Below, piece by piece: positions 23,709 to 35,800 of a stretch of 64,000 nt of DNA. The DNA comes from Diphasiastrum complanatum (Eukaryota; Streptophyta; Lycopodiopsida; Lycopodiales; Lycopodiaceae): positions 8,306,601-8,370,600 of the forward strand of contig CM055108.1 of the NCBI GenBank assembly GCA_029204225.1. The letters run 5' to 3'. Under the pieces are notes generated by a model that saw only the letters and a list, made by a program, of their open reading frames with translations, did no database searches and was not told where the DNA came from. A program made the position numbers and the translations under genes. How positions within the stretch are numbered: position 1 is the stretch's first letter; the number at the start of each line of letters is the position of its first letter.

Positions 23709-23837
23709 GTCCTACATCACATGGACCTAGATCGTTACGGAACCAAGAAAATACCAGCTCAACCACCACAAAAGTCTGCTATGACGAAAGTCTCAAGGAT
23801 TGATCCACCCAAGGCACTTGCGAATAAGAAAAATTAG

Positions 23838-24375
23838 TTGAAGCAGCACTACAACCAGGTGATCCGATGGAGTGATCTACCCGAAGAGGCGATAGCTACA
23901 GTGGATGTTGATGTTCGCAACCATGAGGCGAATGTCACGGCAGTCTCGGTGAAAGACAACAAGGATGGATCCACCAAAATGACAAAAAAGGGTAAAAAGA
24001 AAGTGTTGGATTCCTTGAAGTCAATCAAGATAGACTTAGATACACCGTCATCTTCTACACAGGTGCCAGAAAATAAAAAAATGACCAGTCGGGCTAAGAT
24101 CAATATGCTGAAAGAGGAATCTCGACGAGCGCCAATTCACGAGATGTCTGAGACTTTCAAGAATTACACCTTGGACGACGTGGTAATCATGATGCCGCAA
24201 GTCCAGAGAGAACCTGATCAAAGTCAAGCACCAGCGGAACAAGTCTTTGAGGGACCTGCGTGAACACAGCCAATGAATCTTGTTGAGCTAGGTGAAGAAG
24301 AAAAGATAGTGCATGTGGGAGAGCAGTTAACACCCACACAGTTCAAGAGACTACGATCGTTGTTGGTAGAATCAC
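23838..24375 (+). pseudogene. Gypsy linker before the deleted reverse transcriptase
   Basis: A lysine- and glutamate-rich frame (KDNKDGSTKMTKKGKKKVLD..) leads to TPTQFKRLRSLLVESP, the short helix that in plant gypsy elements directly precedes reverse transcriptase. At about 24375 the sequence jumps to RWLLLLLEFDFQIVV, the end of RNase H. No reverse transcriptase motif (such as YLDD or FGL-NAP) is present. Roughly 1.2-1.5 kb have been lost between these points. Confidence 0.75.
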
Positions 24376-25793
24376 CAGATGGCTACTTCTGTTGTTGGAA
24401 TTTGATTTTCAGATAGTAGTTCGCAAGGGAAAACAACATTACATGGCTAATCATGTATCACGAATCAAGGGGAAGGAGATTGCAACCCAACCCGACGATG
24501 AGCTAGTAGATGCTGTCTTATTTTACATGAACACAGTACTAGAATGGGCTGTCGACATTGTTGAATATCTAATGCGGGGCCAACCAAACAAATCACTACC
24601 AAAGGCGGAACACCGAAAATTGATCTTGAAGGCTAGACCTTATCAGCTAATTGCTGGCCAGTTATACCGAAGAGGACCAGACGGAATTCTTCGGTGATGT
24701 ATTCTTCCTCATGAGGCCACCCAGATCATTTCGCTTTCACATGAAGGCATGGGTGGGGGCCATTTTGCATCTAACATTACAGTTCGCAAGATCCTGCAAT
24801 CAGGATGTTGGTGGCCAACGATTCATAAGGAAACAGAGGAATACTTAAAAAAGTGTGATGTGTGCCAAAGGGCGAGAAGGCCAACGAGATTGAATTATGA
24901 CCTACTACACCCGGTCTTAGCCCAAGCACCATTCGAAAAGTGGAGATTGGATTACATCGGTCCAATTCACCCTGCGACAAGGAGTTCTCAGGCTCGATAC
25001 GTAATCGTAGCCACTGACTACCTCACCAAATGGGTCGAAGCCAAGGCAATAAGAGTAGCTTATGCTAGGACCACTGCCAAGTTCCTTTAGGAAAATATCA
25101 TTGTACGCTTCGGATGCCCGGTAGAGCTAGTCAATGATCGCGGAAGCCATTTCATCAATGAGACCATCAAGGTCCTGTTGGAGGAATTCTTCGTGATTGA
25201 CAAAACTAGTATGCCTTATTATCCTTGTGGTAATGGGCAAGCATAATCATCCAATAAGATCCTGTGTAGCGTGCTCACGAAAACAGTTGAAGCTAGCAGA
25301 TCAGATTGGGAACATAAGTTGGATGCTGCACTGTGGGCATTCAGGACAGCATATGAAGGAAGCATTGATCAAACACACTTCCAATTGGTATATGGTCAGG
25401 ATGCTGTGATGCCAGTAGAGTTTTTAGTTCCTTCATTAAGGATTGCCACCACGCAACATCTTAGTGAGCCAAATCTCTACAGCTAGGCCACGAAGCTCTG
25501 CATAAACTCTGTGAAACATGCTTACTAGCTGTGCATGCATTGGCAGCCGAAAAGAAAAGACGCAAAGCATGGCATGATCGCAGGTTATAAAAGAAGGATC
25601 TTCGTTCCGGAGATCTCGTCCTGATGTATAAAATCAAGGCGATCAAAGGGAAATTAAAATTCACAGGTGAAGGTCCCTATCAGATCAAGGAAATTCTTAA
25701 TCATGGAGCCGTGAATTTAGAAAAGTTAGATGGGACACCATTCGATACACCCATCAATGGTAGCCGGTTGCACAAGTATTGGCCACTACAGTG
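24376..25793 (+). pseudogene. Gypsy RNase H tail and integrase
   Basis: EFDFQIVVRKGKQHYMANHV and the following SRI close the RNase H. The integrase zinc domain follows with SHEGMGGGHFASN.. and KKCDVCQR. The core has WRLDYIGPIHPAT (first Asp), TDYLTKWVEAKA, and VNDRGSHFIN (second Asp). At the third catalytic site the family's glutamate codon is TAA (25244-25246), between NGQA and SSNK. Another stop (TAG, 25088-25090) precedes the second Asp. The C-terminal barrel (KGKLKFTGEGPYQIKEIL, GSRLHKYWPLQ) runs to a natural stop near 25793. Frame changes occur near 24690 and 25490. The enzyme is dead, but its layout is complete. Confidence 0.85.
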
Positions 25794-26857
25794 AGATAGA
25801 TCCAGATTGGTGGGGGCACGTTACGAAAAGCTAATCTGCTAAGCCATCACCGCTAGATCTAAGAAAATCAAGCCAAATCAAGCTAGATCCATCAAGATTC
25901 AGTCAGATCTAGCAAGATCAAGAAAATCCATCAGAATCCAAGAAGGATCCAGATCCAGATAGGATCAAGAAGGAAGCAGATCATCAATTTGACTGAGGGT
26001 TATGTTACCAAGTATCCATCAAAATTTCTAGAGAACTACCAACAATTAGATCAAGCCTGGCTGATTATCAATTTACAAAAGTTAAAAATTAGAAAATCTC
26101 GAGATCTCATCAAAAAACACTCTAAAAGAGCACTTTTTCATGATTTTTTGAGATCCCTTAGGAGATAGCTCTTGAAACTTGGACAGTCACCAGATCTGAC
26201 CCATATGCATCCATGAGAATCTCTACAAGAATTCCTGATGGAGGAATCACCATTTTCTAGTGTGTGCGAGGGTTCCTAGAAGCTGAATTTTCAAAACCCT
26301 CGTAGAGCATCAAGATCAACTTACCAACCCTTGCAAGGTGCCTAAATGGAATCAGAGCAGTGAAATTAGCCTGCCTACATGTTCTGATCTTGAAAATCCA
26401 ATCACAAGAACAAGTTGTGCGGGAGATCACTTCTTGTAAGAGTTGAACCCTCGCAGAACCTTCGCATAGCAGTCAAATCACCTTCTGAACTCTCGCAGAC
26501 TTCCCTGAGGTCTTAGAATTTTGTGAAGAAGGTGCCTGCCAAAATTTGGGTAGAATTGAACAAGGGAAAGTGGATTTCACCTAATACGCACTCTAAATTC
26601 TGCTATATAAGGGCTAAATTCGAGTCATTTGTCACCTTTGCTAGCGAAGCTCTACCAAAATTTACACTGAAATTACCAAGTTCTCCATTTGCGACCAAAC
26701 TTCCTACCAGCTATCATTCGATCATATTAAACATCGCGCTTTGAACTACACTTCTTGTCATCCAGCACTCATTATTCACAGTTTTCTGCCGTTTCCACAC
26801 CTTTTTCATTTAGCACCGTCTTTTCTACTTTTTCGACCTCTAATCATCACTGCTAAC
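25794..26857 (+). other. Spacer between pol and the extra ORF
   Basis: Noncoding, with a polypurine-tract-like run GATTGGTGGGGGCA at 25805-25818 and an area of repeated AGATC/AAGATCA words (25850-25985). Short motifs such as CCCTCGCAG recur here and in the 5' leader (21860-22040), suggesting shared untranslated sequence. Confidence 0.5.
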
Positions 26858-29800
26858 ATGGCCTCCTCATCCTCTGAAGACTCTGGCACCAAACATGTGA
26901 TCCAGCGTGACATCCCCGAGGCCACACAGATTTGGCCTCTACCCTCTGATGCTTTGATCCAACCATGGCTGCAGACAGCCGGCCTACTTCTAGAAGCAAT
27001 GGGTTTTTACCTGGCACTTTTCCATTCTGAGATTAACATGGGCCTTGCCCTTCACACTTACGCCACCTGGGACAAGGAAAAGACTCGTTTCCACTTCTTG
27101 TACCAAGGTACTACGTACAAGGTCAAGATTAACGCAGACTCGATGGTCACCATTGGCATTAAGTCCGGTGATCGTCAGCCCATCTCCCATCGCCACACCA
27201 AAACCCTGATCAAGCCTTTCGTCACCCAAACTGCACCGAAAATTCCAATTTAGACTAACAATGGTTACCTGATAGATGTTATCACGGAACCTATCATTCA
27301 GACGGTTGTGCATCTGTTGAATAACTTTTTGGTTATTTCAACATTTCACAAGGACAGAATCTAGTCTAAGCTGTTGAGTCAGATAGTGGAATCCTTTCTG
27401 GAATTCTCTGGCCCCTCCGTTGTGCCATATGACTGCATAGCTTTCTTATTCGTGAACTAACCAACTCCATCAAACCTAACAACTACGAGCGTATCGTAGC
27501 AGGCCCCCTGTTGTGTAACTTTGCCTGTGCACTTCTCGAGGCAAAAGTGCGCGGTTTCCAATGCTCATCCCTTTTGTCTACCCTCGTGCCACACACTAAC
27601 CTTTATCCGCCATCTCAAGCATCCACCTCCTCCCAACCTGCAGTTATTAACACAACAACCAACAAAAGAATGTGTGGCGTTGCCTCTACATCCAGATCTC
27701 CACCTGCTCCCCGAAGACGCACCTCCACTACCGCACTAACCACTCCATCTACCACCGCCACTTCTTCTTCCGTGCAACCCCCCACTCCGATCTCTGTTGT
27801 TGCTACCTCTTTTCCTGTTCCATCCACATCTGTTTCTGTGTCCACTCCTGTTTTCTTTGTTGATACAATTCCTATCTCTATTCCGTTATCCACTACTCCG
27901 TCCATCACCATCGCATCCTCCATCACTCATGCCGCCACCGTTTCTTCCATTCCGTTCAATCCTTCTGATTCTCAATTGTCTCCAGACACTCTGGCATGGA
28001 TGCAAGTCATCAATTTTTCACCCCCACGCTAGACCCTTTTAGCTCCATCTTCGCCTTCTTCCATACTCCACACCACCCTTCAGTTCCCCTCTGTTCCTCC
28101 CACCCTCTCGTTCAGACAAACCGTCCTCACCCCTGTTTCCACAGTTGCTTCTCAAACCCCACCTGCTTCACCACCAAAGGTTGTCGAGGGCAACCAACCG
28201 TTGCCTGATGTCGCATTTATTCAAACAGCTTTTGTACCATTGCCAGATCGGACTGATTCTACCGCCCCAGATGGCATCAGGTCCAATGAAAACTTGATAG
28301 AAGATAACGACGACGGTATTCCACAACTCGTCGGGGCCGATGCAACACAAGCCCCTATCAATGCCAGTGTACTAGCTGCTCCCACAGACCTAACGACGGC
28401 GTACCAGACTCTGGAAAAATACATCCTAGATGCGGTAGCAGCCAAAGCTATTCTGGAAAGTAGGGTACTACACCTGATAACAAGTAACACACAACTGCGA
28501 ACAGACCTCACCAAGCTACAGCACGAACTGATTCTAACGCACCAACATGAACAAGAAGGGCACCAGGAGATTGCCAAGATGCAGCAGAAGGAGGAGGGCC
28601 TCAACAAATATATCCAAAGCCTCTCCAAGGCGCTGATAGAGGCCTCCACAAAGGTTCGGGAGCTTCAATCTGAAGCGTCCCAACGACTTGCTCCCATCCA
28701 GGCACAATTAAACCTTTTGGAAGCAGAGAATACGCGCCTGGGGACGGAGGTCAAAGCCCTACAAGATGAAAAGCTTGTCTGGTTAGCTCAACCTACACCA
28801 TACTCAAGGCTGCTTTCTCAATCAGAAATGAATCTTCTTTGGCATCAGGTGTAGGTTTATAGCCAAATCTTAAACAGCTACCAGACAGAGTTTAACAAAT
28901 ATCGGACAAGCGCAAATTACAAGCTCGTCCAGGCCAAGCAAGCCCTCAAGGCGTGCCAAAAATTCATGGACACGAAGGCCAGCCCACCCCCGTGGTAATT
29001 CCACCGCCACCGATTTTTGACGCTGCACAGGCCAGTACCAGCCAAGACCAAAGCCAGCAGGCAGCAAGGGAATTTAACCAAGATCAAGGGTCTGAAGGCC
29101 AAGATCAAGGGCAAACTAATACGGCTGCTGAGACGCGAGACTAGGGCCAAGGCGCAGATACCAGCCAAGGCCAAGCCACATCATCCAGAGGTTCGCGCAT
29201 GATATTTGTCAGCTAGGCCTTCCGAAGACCCAAGTCCGTGGAGGAGAAAATCAACGAATTCCTATCGAAGTATCCCCACGAGTCATCAAGAGGCAGTTGG
29301 CAGATATCGTTTTCAGCTCATACCATAAAGGGCAAAGAACTGCAAGCATTACCCGCCCTCCAACCACAACCAGAGTGGAGTCAGCAGTTGTTCGAAAGAG
29401 ACTCTGTGGTCATCAGGGCCTACGTGATGAGTCCACAACAATTATGGGTGAATGCGCACTTTCTGCCATGTACACGAAGATCCAAATGGGCAGAATGTGG
29501 CACCCCTCTGGACAAGATCACACTTCAGAATTTTAATTGGCCGATCATACAGTCAGAATATGGGTGGACTATGGATGTAGATGCCAGAAGGGCTCACACC
29601 ACGTTCGCAAACCATTATATCTATTGTCCTGATCCAACAGTCTGTGCGGCAGCCACTTACGCTCGAGACTTGGAACATCTAATGGGGATCGAGACTAAAT
29701 GGGACAATTTTCTCCCATCCATATTCTTTGACGATAATAAGGCGCTACCTTCAGACAAAGTCGAAGATGAGCTGCCAATCACTCATGTGTATTATCAAGC

Positions 29801-30060
29801 TGCACTTCTGGGCGATCCATGGACATGCAGATCCAAACATGGGTCGACCAAGATTGGCTGCGAGGAGTCCACAAGTCCAAGACTTGAAGAAATTGGACCG
29901 CCTCAACTTTATGGAGGACGTCACCACCTACCTGATCCAGCAATGGCAGGCGACAAAAACGCTATACTAAATCGGCATAGTGCCGAGGGACCGGCACTAC
30001 TTCAGGCCTTGGGTCTTGTTGGGGATATTCCCAACAAAGTGCAAATAGATCATCCAATAA
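26858..30060 (+). pseudogene. Extra ORF downstream of pol: globular region, P/S/T linker, coiled coil, C-terminal region
   Basis: ATG at 26858 (AACATGGCC context; MASSSSEDSGTKHV) opens a long decayed frame. Part 1 (to about 27590) is a globular region (WPLPSDALIQPWLQTAGLLL, YERIVAGPLLCNFACALLEA) with stops at 27253 and about 27357 and a shift near 27450. Part 2 (27590-28200) is a proline/serine/threonine linker. Part 3 (28360-28850) has heptad-like leucines (LESRVLHLITSNTQLRTDL, LNLLEAENTRLGTEVKALQD) and should form a coiled coil. Part 4 (28953-30060) includes VEEKINEFLSKYPHESSRG and IYCPDPTVCAAATYARDLEH, runs with frame shifts and ends VPRDRHYFRPWVL..., overlapping the 3' LTR start. I do not recognise the family. 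It occupies the place of the env-like or accessory ORF of some plant gypsy lineages. Confidence 0.6.
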
Positions 30061-30813
30061 AATGTGTTGCGAGGGCATGGCATCCTGCGTGTATAAGCCC
30101 ATGGCCCAATGAGCACGCAAGTGAAGTGGTAAATAGAATAATAGACTTGGGCCCTTTGTAATTAAAATAAAACTTGAGGCCCAAAGTCAATTCTAGACTT
30201 AGAGTTTACTTTTTAGAGTTGGGTCCAATTTTGGACTCACATGAATCTTGTGATTTCCAATGTACTTTTTGTGGACCCTTGGATCAAGTTGGGTCCAAGA
30301 TGAATGGATATTAGCCAATAGGATTGAGGGGCAAGGGCCTTCCCCATTTTATAAAAAGACACCATTTGTACACTATTTTCATGCTCAATAGAGAGGAGGA
30401 GACTCTACCATTTTGAGAGCTCAAGCATCCTCATTTGCTACTCAATCTTGCTTATGCTATTGTTGTGATTGCTTGTTATTTTCATTTCCTATGCTTTTTG
30501 GTTATGCTAGTTAAGGTTTTTCCATAAGCAATGACATTGAGCATTTGAGCTAACCTCCATCTCATCTCTCTCTCTTTCTCTCTTCTCTTCTCTCTTCCTC
30601 TCCTTTTTTATCCCTTTCCTTCACCCAAATCATGATGAATGTTAGTGTAGAGGAGTAGAGTTAAGGGAGAGTAGTGTTAGTGGTGAATAGAGTTAGGGAG
30701 GAAGTAGGAAACTAACTAAATTTAGCATCTATGCATAGTTAGGTACCTATCCAGTGATCTAACCCTTGTTGACAAGCGGGAGGGCTATACTACGCAAGAT
30801 CTTTGACCCTACA
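30017..30813 (+). repeat. Gypsy 3' LTR (about 797 bp)
   Basis: It starts TGTTGGGGATATTCCCAACA, itself a near-palindrome, and ends GACCCTACA. A promoter-like TATA box (TTTTATAAAAAG at about 30348-30359) is followed by a pyrimidine-rich CT tract (30557-30605) that would lie in R/U5. Its last 174 bases match 21463-21636. No clear polypurine tract precedes 30017, so the start could be off by some tens of bases. Confidence 0.65.
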
Positions 30814-31998
30814 TATTCACATTATTAAACTCAACGAGATCTATATCTCTAAAACGAGAAATTGTACATCTTTCAACAGCACAATCTCCATTCACATTAT
30901 CAATTCCACAATCATTAAAACAAAAAATTTCAGAACATCACCAGAACAAAACGGAGTAGAAGAATCCACAATATCTGTTTCAATCGACAAAGGGGTCTCA
31001 CAAACAACCTGCATCTTAGGAGCAACATCTTCCACCTTATTATTATTCTGAGATATATGAAGATCAAAAGAAGGACAAGCCATCCATCATGTTTGCCATA
31101 GTCAACTTAGAAACAAAAATATAACCTAAAAACTATGCTCCAAAATAATATTACAACCAAGATACTACTCTACGACCAAGATATTGCCTCTACAACGCCT
31201 TCCAAGATACTGCCTCTATAAAGTCTTAAAACCAATGAAGAACCAAGATACTACTGCCTCTACAAAGGCTTCTAATCAATGAAAAATAGCTTGGAACAAA
31301 TGAATGATTGGAAACCTTGAATCAAAAGCAAGAGACTCATAGCCACAACTGTAAACAAAGCTATGAAAGCCCTCAGAAAGCTACCTCAACAAAATATCAC
31401 AAGTGCTAAAAGAAGACCTACATTCTGTTGTGCCTAAGAGAATGCACTCTATTGACCGAAGTTGTGCAAGTTCTCCAAAGACTGACAAAAGATCCCTCAA
31501 ATGTTGCATAGCCCATGAAAGGTCCGATGGACTTATCAATGACTTTCTGAAATAATAGTGGATAAAATAATCTCATCCCACAGATGTAGCCTTTGTGCAC
31601 CAAGTCACACTATTACACAAATCTTGTGCTATTACCCTTGCTTTCTCAAAACCTGCATTCACAAGCATAATCAAAAAACAAAAACAACCATAATTCAAAC
31701 CTGCTTTCATGTCCACTCTTGCTACCATTATTAACAAGAATATTTAAGGTTGCAAAAACCAAACCGCTAACTTTCTACAAAGCATTGCAAATGCATCTCA
31801 TAGTACAAGAATGGGAGAATGTGAGCTGTGCTGCATAACCTGAAAACTATGATTGGTTGGAAGGGAAGAGAAAATCACAAGAGCTAAAAAATGCCCATAC
31901 AGTGTTGTGCTTAGCAAAATGCAGTTAGTAGAAAGCGCTCAATAGAATGCAGCCCGACCTCCATTGCTACTGACGCCCAACCCCCATCGCTACTACAA
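30814..31998. other. No gene seen
   Basis: Noncoding, with imperfect local repeats (for example ACCAAGATACTACT/TGCCTCTA words at 31155-31265). Two segments (31385-31445 and 31870-31945) resemble each other loosely. Short minus-strand frames (30892-31083, 31418-31603) show no family motif. Confidence 0.4.
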
Positions 31999-32017
31999 GG
32001 GGGGGGGGGGGGGGGGG
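31999..32017. repeat. Run of 19 G
   Basis: An uninterrupted guanine homopolymer, unusual for this AT-rich region. Its length may be inexact in the assembly. Confidence 0.9.
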
Positions 32018-32164
32018 CGCGAGGAAGAGGTAAACTCTCGGGAATGTGAAAGTTTTTACACTGGTTTGTGTTGGTCTACCGGTCCCTAGCATGGAGACGC
32101 TACTCGAGACCAGTCATGGGCATGACATTCTTCACCCCTTATTCAAGTTCTATCCTCAGAAAAA

Positions 32165-32810
32165 ACTGGGAAAGTTCCTCCTTAAGCTTCCTTCCTGTTC
32201 CCAGGAATCGTCATCGTCCGTACATCCCCTCCATTGAACCAGATGCTCGGTAACTACATGATTCCTCAATCATTTAGTTCTTGTATCCAAGATCTTTTTG
32301 GGTTCAAGACGAGATACACCCAATGATTCATTCAACAGGTCCAACTGATCTCCAGATCCAAGATGCACTCCTTCACGAAGACTTTTTTTGAGACGACTTA
32401 CATGAAAAACGGGATGCACTTGCGATCCTTCCGGGAGTTCCAATTAGTAAGCTAAGGATCCGATCTTTTTTCAAGATCTTAGTTGGTCCTCTATATCTAG
32501 GGGACGATTAGTAATGCCAGCCGGTACACATTACACTTGAATCCATCAAGATTCTCAAAAAATACCCAACCCCCCACTTGGAATTCTCTCGGTGATCTTT
32601 CCAGACTTGCATAAAGTCGGTCCCCATCCTGGGTACACTAGACATTCTCACGTGCAATCCGTAGCATTTCCTCCATATCATGTAGGAAATCTGCAACTTT
32701 CTGGTCTTTGAACGCCCGAGTCTCTACCACAATGGGTGATACAGGATTAAAACTATATGTAAGCACGCACGGGCTATAACCAGTAGCCAAATGCTTACTA
32801 TAACCCAATC
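32165..32810 (-). pseudogene. Gypsy integrase C-terminus and chromodomain
   Basis: Minus-strand reading gives TGYSPCVLTYSFNPVSPIVV, FKDQKVADFLHDMEEMLRIA, and FQVGGWVFFENLDGFKCNVY, with frame shifts. ELPEGSQVHPVFHVSRLKKS follows, and then KKILDTRTK, RNHVVTEHLVQWRG and DDDSWEQEGSLRRNFPSF. The last segment is a chromodomain ('YLVKW-G----ATWE--' pattern), which in chromoviruses targets insertion to marked chromatin. At least five stop codons are present. Confidence 0.8.
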
Positions 32811-35800
32811 TCCATCAAGGATAACTCCCTCTCCGAAGAGATTTCTATCAAAATATGAATACATATCATATTTGATTTCTTGATCATGTAGGTAATCCTT
32901 CTTTTAACCGATCAAGTATAACTAGAATCTGAACTATGATCCGTCAATCATAATTCATCGGATTCTTGTCCTATATTCAATAAAAAAAACTTGATACCCT
33001 CACATAGGCAACAACCAATGATCATAGAATCTTTAAACTTAGAGTCATCTCTAGTTTAGAAAATATGGCCGACCAAAAGTGACCAGTGAACTTTGAATCG
33101 CGAATGTTCATAATGTCAATTTGGTACCGTAAAGCCTAAACAGACACTCTATGGCTACTTGGTCTATATCCGAATAAACATAGTTGATTTGGTAAGGTGA
33201 TCAGTCATACCAAAATTCCACTTATCAGTTTATTCATTCGGGGTATGAATACTATCATTTCCTATGGATTAAGTATTTTCTAGAATCCGAGTTATGATTT
33301 ACCAATCTCAACTCTCCATATTCCCAAGACCATACCAATCATAAGAGTGCATTACAATTCTTAAAAGAAACATGAGCAACTCACACACGATGTCTATAAA
33401 AGGATTGTAATTCCAAGAACGCCCTTACTTTAGACATGGCACAAATTGTCATTCCAAAGTTAGGGTCTTAATCTAGAATACGTCTAGATTTTCCTCTTAA
33501 GTTCTAATCGAGAATAACTTAAGATTTACCGGAACCTCATTACCTAGGTTCTAACTTTTGGCAACCCACAACTATCCAACTCTCTTGAGTGTTCCGGGAT
33601 AGCATTTCATCAATTCTAGATGGGAAAAGATATGGCCAAAAAGTTCTCGTGTATTCTATGCACACACATATGTAAACGAATCCAAAATGACTCATAGATG
33701 TTGTGACTTATAAGCAATACATCTCAACAATAATATCCATAATTAAGATTATATTGTTGATTTCTAACAACTAACTCAGAAGTAGCGCTTTTGACACGGT
33801 TAGTTGTATCAGATTTAGAAAATATGTAAATGTCTCGGTGTGGTACCAAAACACCACATTTAATCTGATTCTAAATCAATTCTAGATCCATGAGCAATTC
33901 TCAATGAGAAAATACTATAACCCAGCGAGAAGTTGTCTCACACAATTCTCATCAATATGCCTATGTACCAACAACTAGTTTATGCATGCAAATAAACTTA
34001 GTTCATGGAATCTTTGTAGATCCACATGATTAAATTTTGTACAAAAGGTCTTAATCATCCCACAAAGATTCACTACATAGCATATCTCTATAGACATCTC
34101 CAGATCTGTACACAACACTTTCATAACCGAGAATCCTGTAACTTGGTTATTTTCTAAGAGAGAATATTTCTCAAAGAGTGCTATTTCACATCCAAAATCT
34201 CAACCGGAGATTCACTCAAAAAAATATATTGTAAACATGAATTTCCTTCCTTGCATCAACCCACGGATCTCAGTCCATACTAAGATCAAGTTGATTGCTT
34301 CCAGTAAGGAACAATTTTTCAACAAACTCCCACCTTGCAATAGTATTACCAAGTTCTGACACAAATCAATCGGACTTGTTATCAGCCACTTTCCTATCGC
34401 AAGAGTACTTTCTAAATTTTCCCCCCGTTAAATCTTCAAATCTGATATATATCCTATCATTTTTTATTTATAAAACAGGTCCATTATCTATAACAGATTC
34501 CTCCTAGAATCTCTTACAGATGCTTCTCCTTGATAACACTCTTTTTTTCCTACTTCTCCCCATTTTTAACAGGAAATGACTCGAGTTTCCAAGGCATGCA
34601 GATCATTCAAGATTTACCCAGGAGAAGAGTCTAAGAAGAGATCCGAGAAAATCTTGAAAGCCAAAAGAAGTGTTGCATCATTGTAAGCAAATACCAATGA
34701 TGTCCCAACACAGTGACTAAACCAAAGATCTTCTTGGTTACCAAGCTTGAGAATCAACCCGTAAATCAGAAAAGGATTTTTTGAAGATTCAAGTAGAGAA
34801 AACAATTTTAGAAAAGGGTTTATTAACCATTTTTGTGACATCGTCCAAGGTATTGCAATGGGTAATAAAAAATTACCTACCAAGAAATCGCAAAAAATCG
34901 GGTTAATCAATGTGTTAAGAAATTCATCAACATATTCTTTATAAAAAAATAGCTTGCTGGGTTTCCGGTTTTGTAAATTTGAGATATATCCAAAAAAGGG
35001 GGTCATGACCAATATTTCAAATTCTAACAAAACACCCGTTTTATGACCGATAGTATTTGGCATCACTAAGACTTATGGCCATACTATGGTCAACTGATCC
35101 AGTTAGAATCAGATCTTCATTTTGGAAATGCCTGCGTCCCATACCACAAGTTCTTCCACCACGAAGGCCCTCCACTTCCTGATCAAAGTGTCAGAAAAAA
35201 AATACAATTATATGAAGTTCTCGAGAATTATTAACAAATTCCAACTTCATAAAACAATAACAAATCATACATTCTTTCACCCCTTTTCACAATCTTTACG
35301 GTCACCGTAAGGTTCACAGTGACAGATTTAGAAACGAGGAAGAATGAACCGGCTTTTTCTTGTTCTTAACAGTGTTGGTACACCCACGGTTTCAAGCACA
35401 TCAAGAAACAACTTTTTCTTTCCATTTCAGTTTCCATTCTAGGCTTCTGGTCGTGCACGATTTTGAAAAAATGACACCTTGGCCAAAAAATCCAAGAATT
35501 CTCATTCTCAGTTGCCCATTGCAGTTAATAAAGCGAATACACATTTCGTTAACTGTGAAAAAAGCTTTACGGAATTCCACCAGGAATTCAGCCCAGTCAC
35601 AGTTCTATGGGTTGTACTCACATGAGGCTTGACCCAAAGCACCGATGAAATTCGCTTTTGTTTACTCTGGGACGTTTGTGCAGCGACAAACGGTTTATCC
35701 AGTCATCGACAACTTCCGGGCTTTACTCACCAGAAAAAATTTCTGTTTTTAAGCCCAAGCGGTTTTGAATTAATGGCCTATAATCGTCTAAAATGATTTT

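Larger units (their letters stand above)
21463..30813 (+). mobile_element. Ty3-gypsy element, plus strand, lacking reverse transcriptase
   Basis: Order on the plus strand: 174-bp LTR piece, tRNA-Asp-type primer site (21638-21655), leader, gag zinc-knuckle region, protease, RNase H tail and integrase, spacer, long extra ORF, 3' LTR (about 30017-30813). The missing reverse transcriptase, many stop codons and the truncated 5' LTR show it is inactive. The Asp-type primer site, the VDGGSS-type protease and the extra ORF after pol suggest the non-chromodomain Tat/Athila side of the gypsy family; that placement is inference. Confidence 0.75.

Noticed and set aside
27615-27926. 103-codon minus-strand frame rich in V, D and G
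   Set aside because: Antisense of the P/S/T-rich linker of the extra gypsy ORF, whose codon bias keeps the opposite strand open.
28221-28649. 142-codon minus-strand frame
   Set aside because: Antisense shadow of the coiled-coil region of the same ORF.
34614-35066. 150-codon hydrophobic minus-strand frame as a possible membrane protein gene
   Set aside because: No family motif or exon structure; it lies within the decayed gypsy interior. Kept only as a note in the regional entry.
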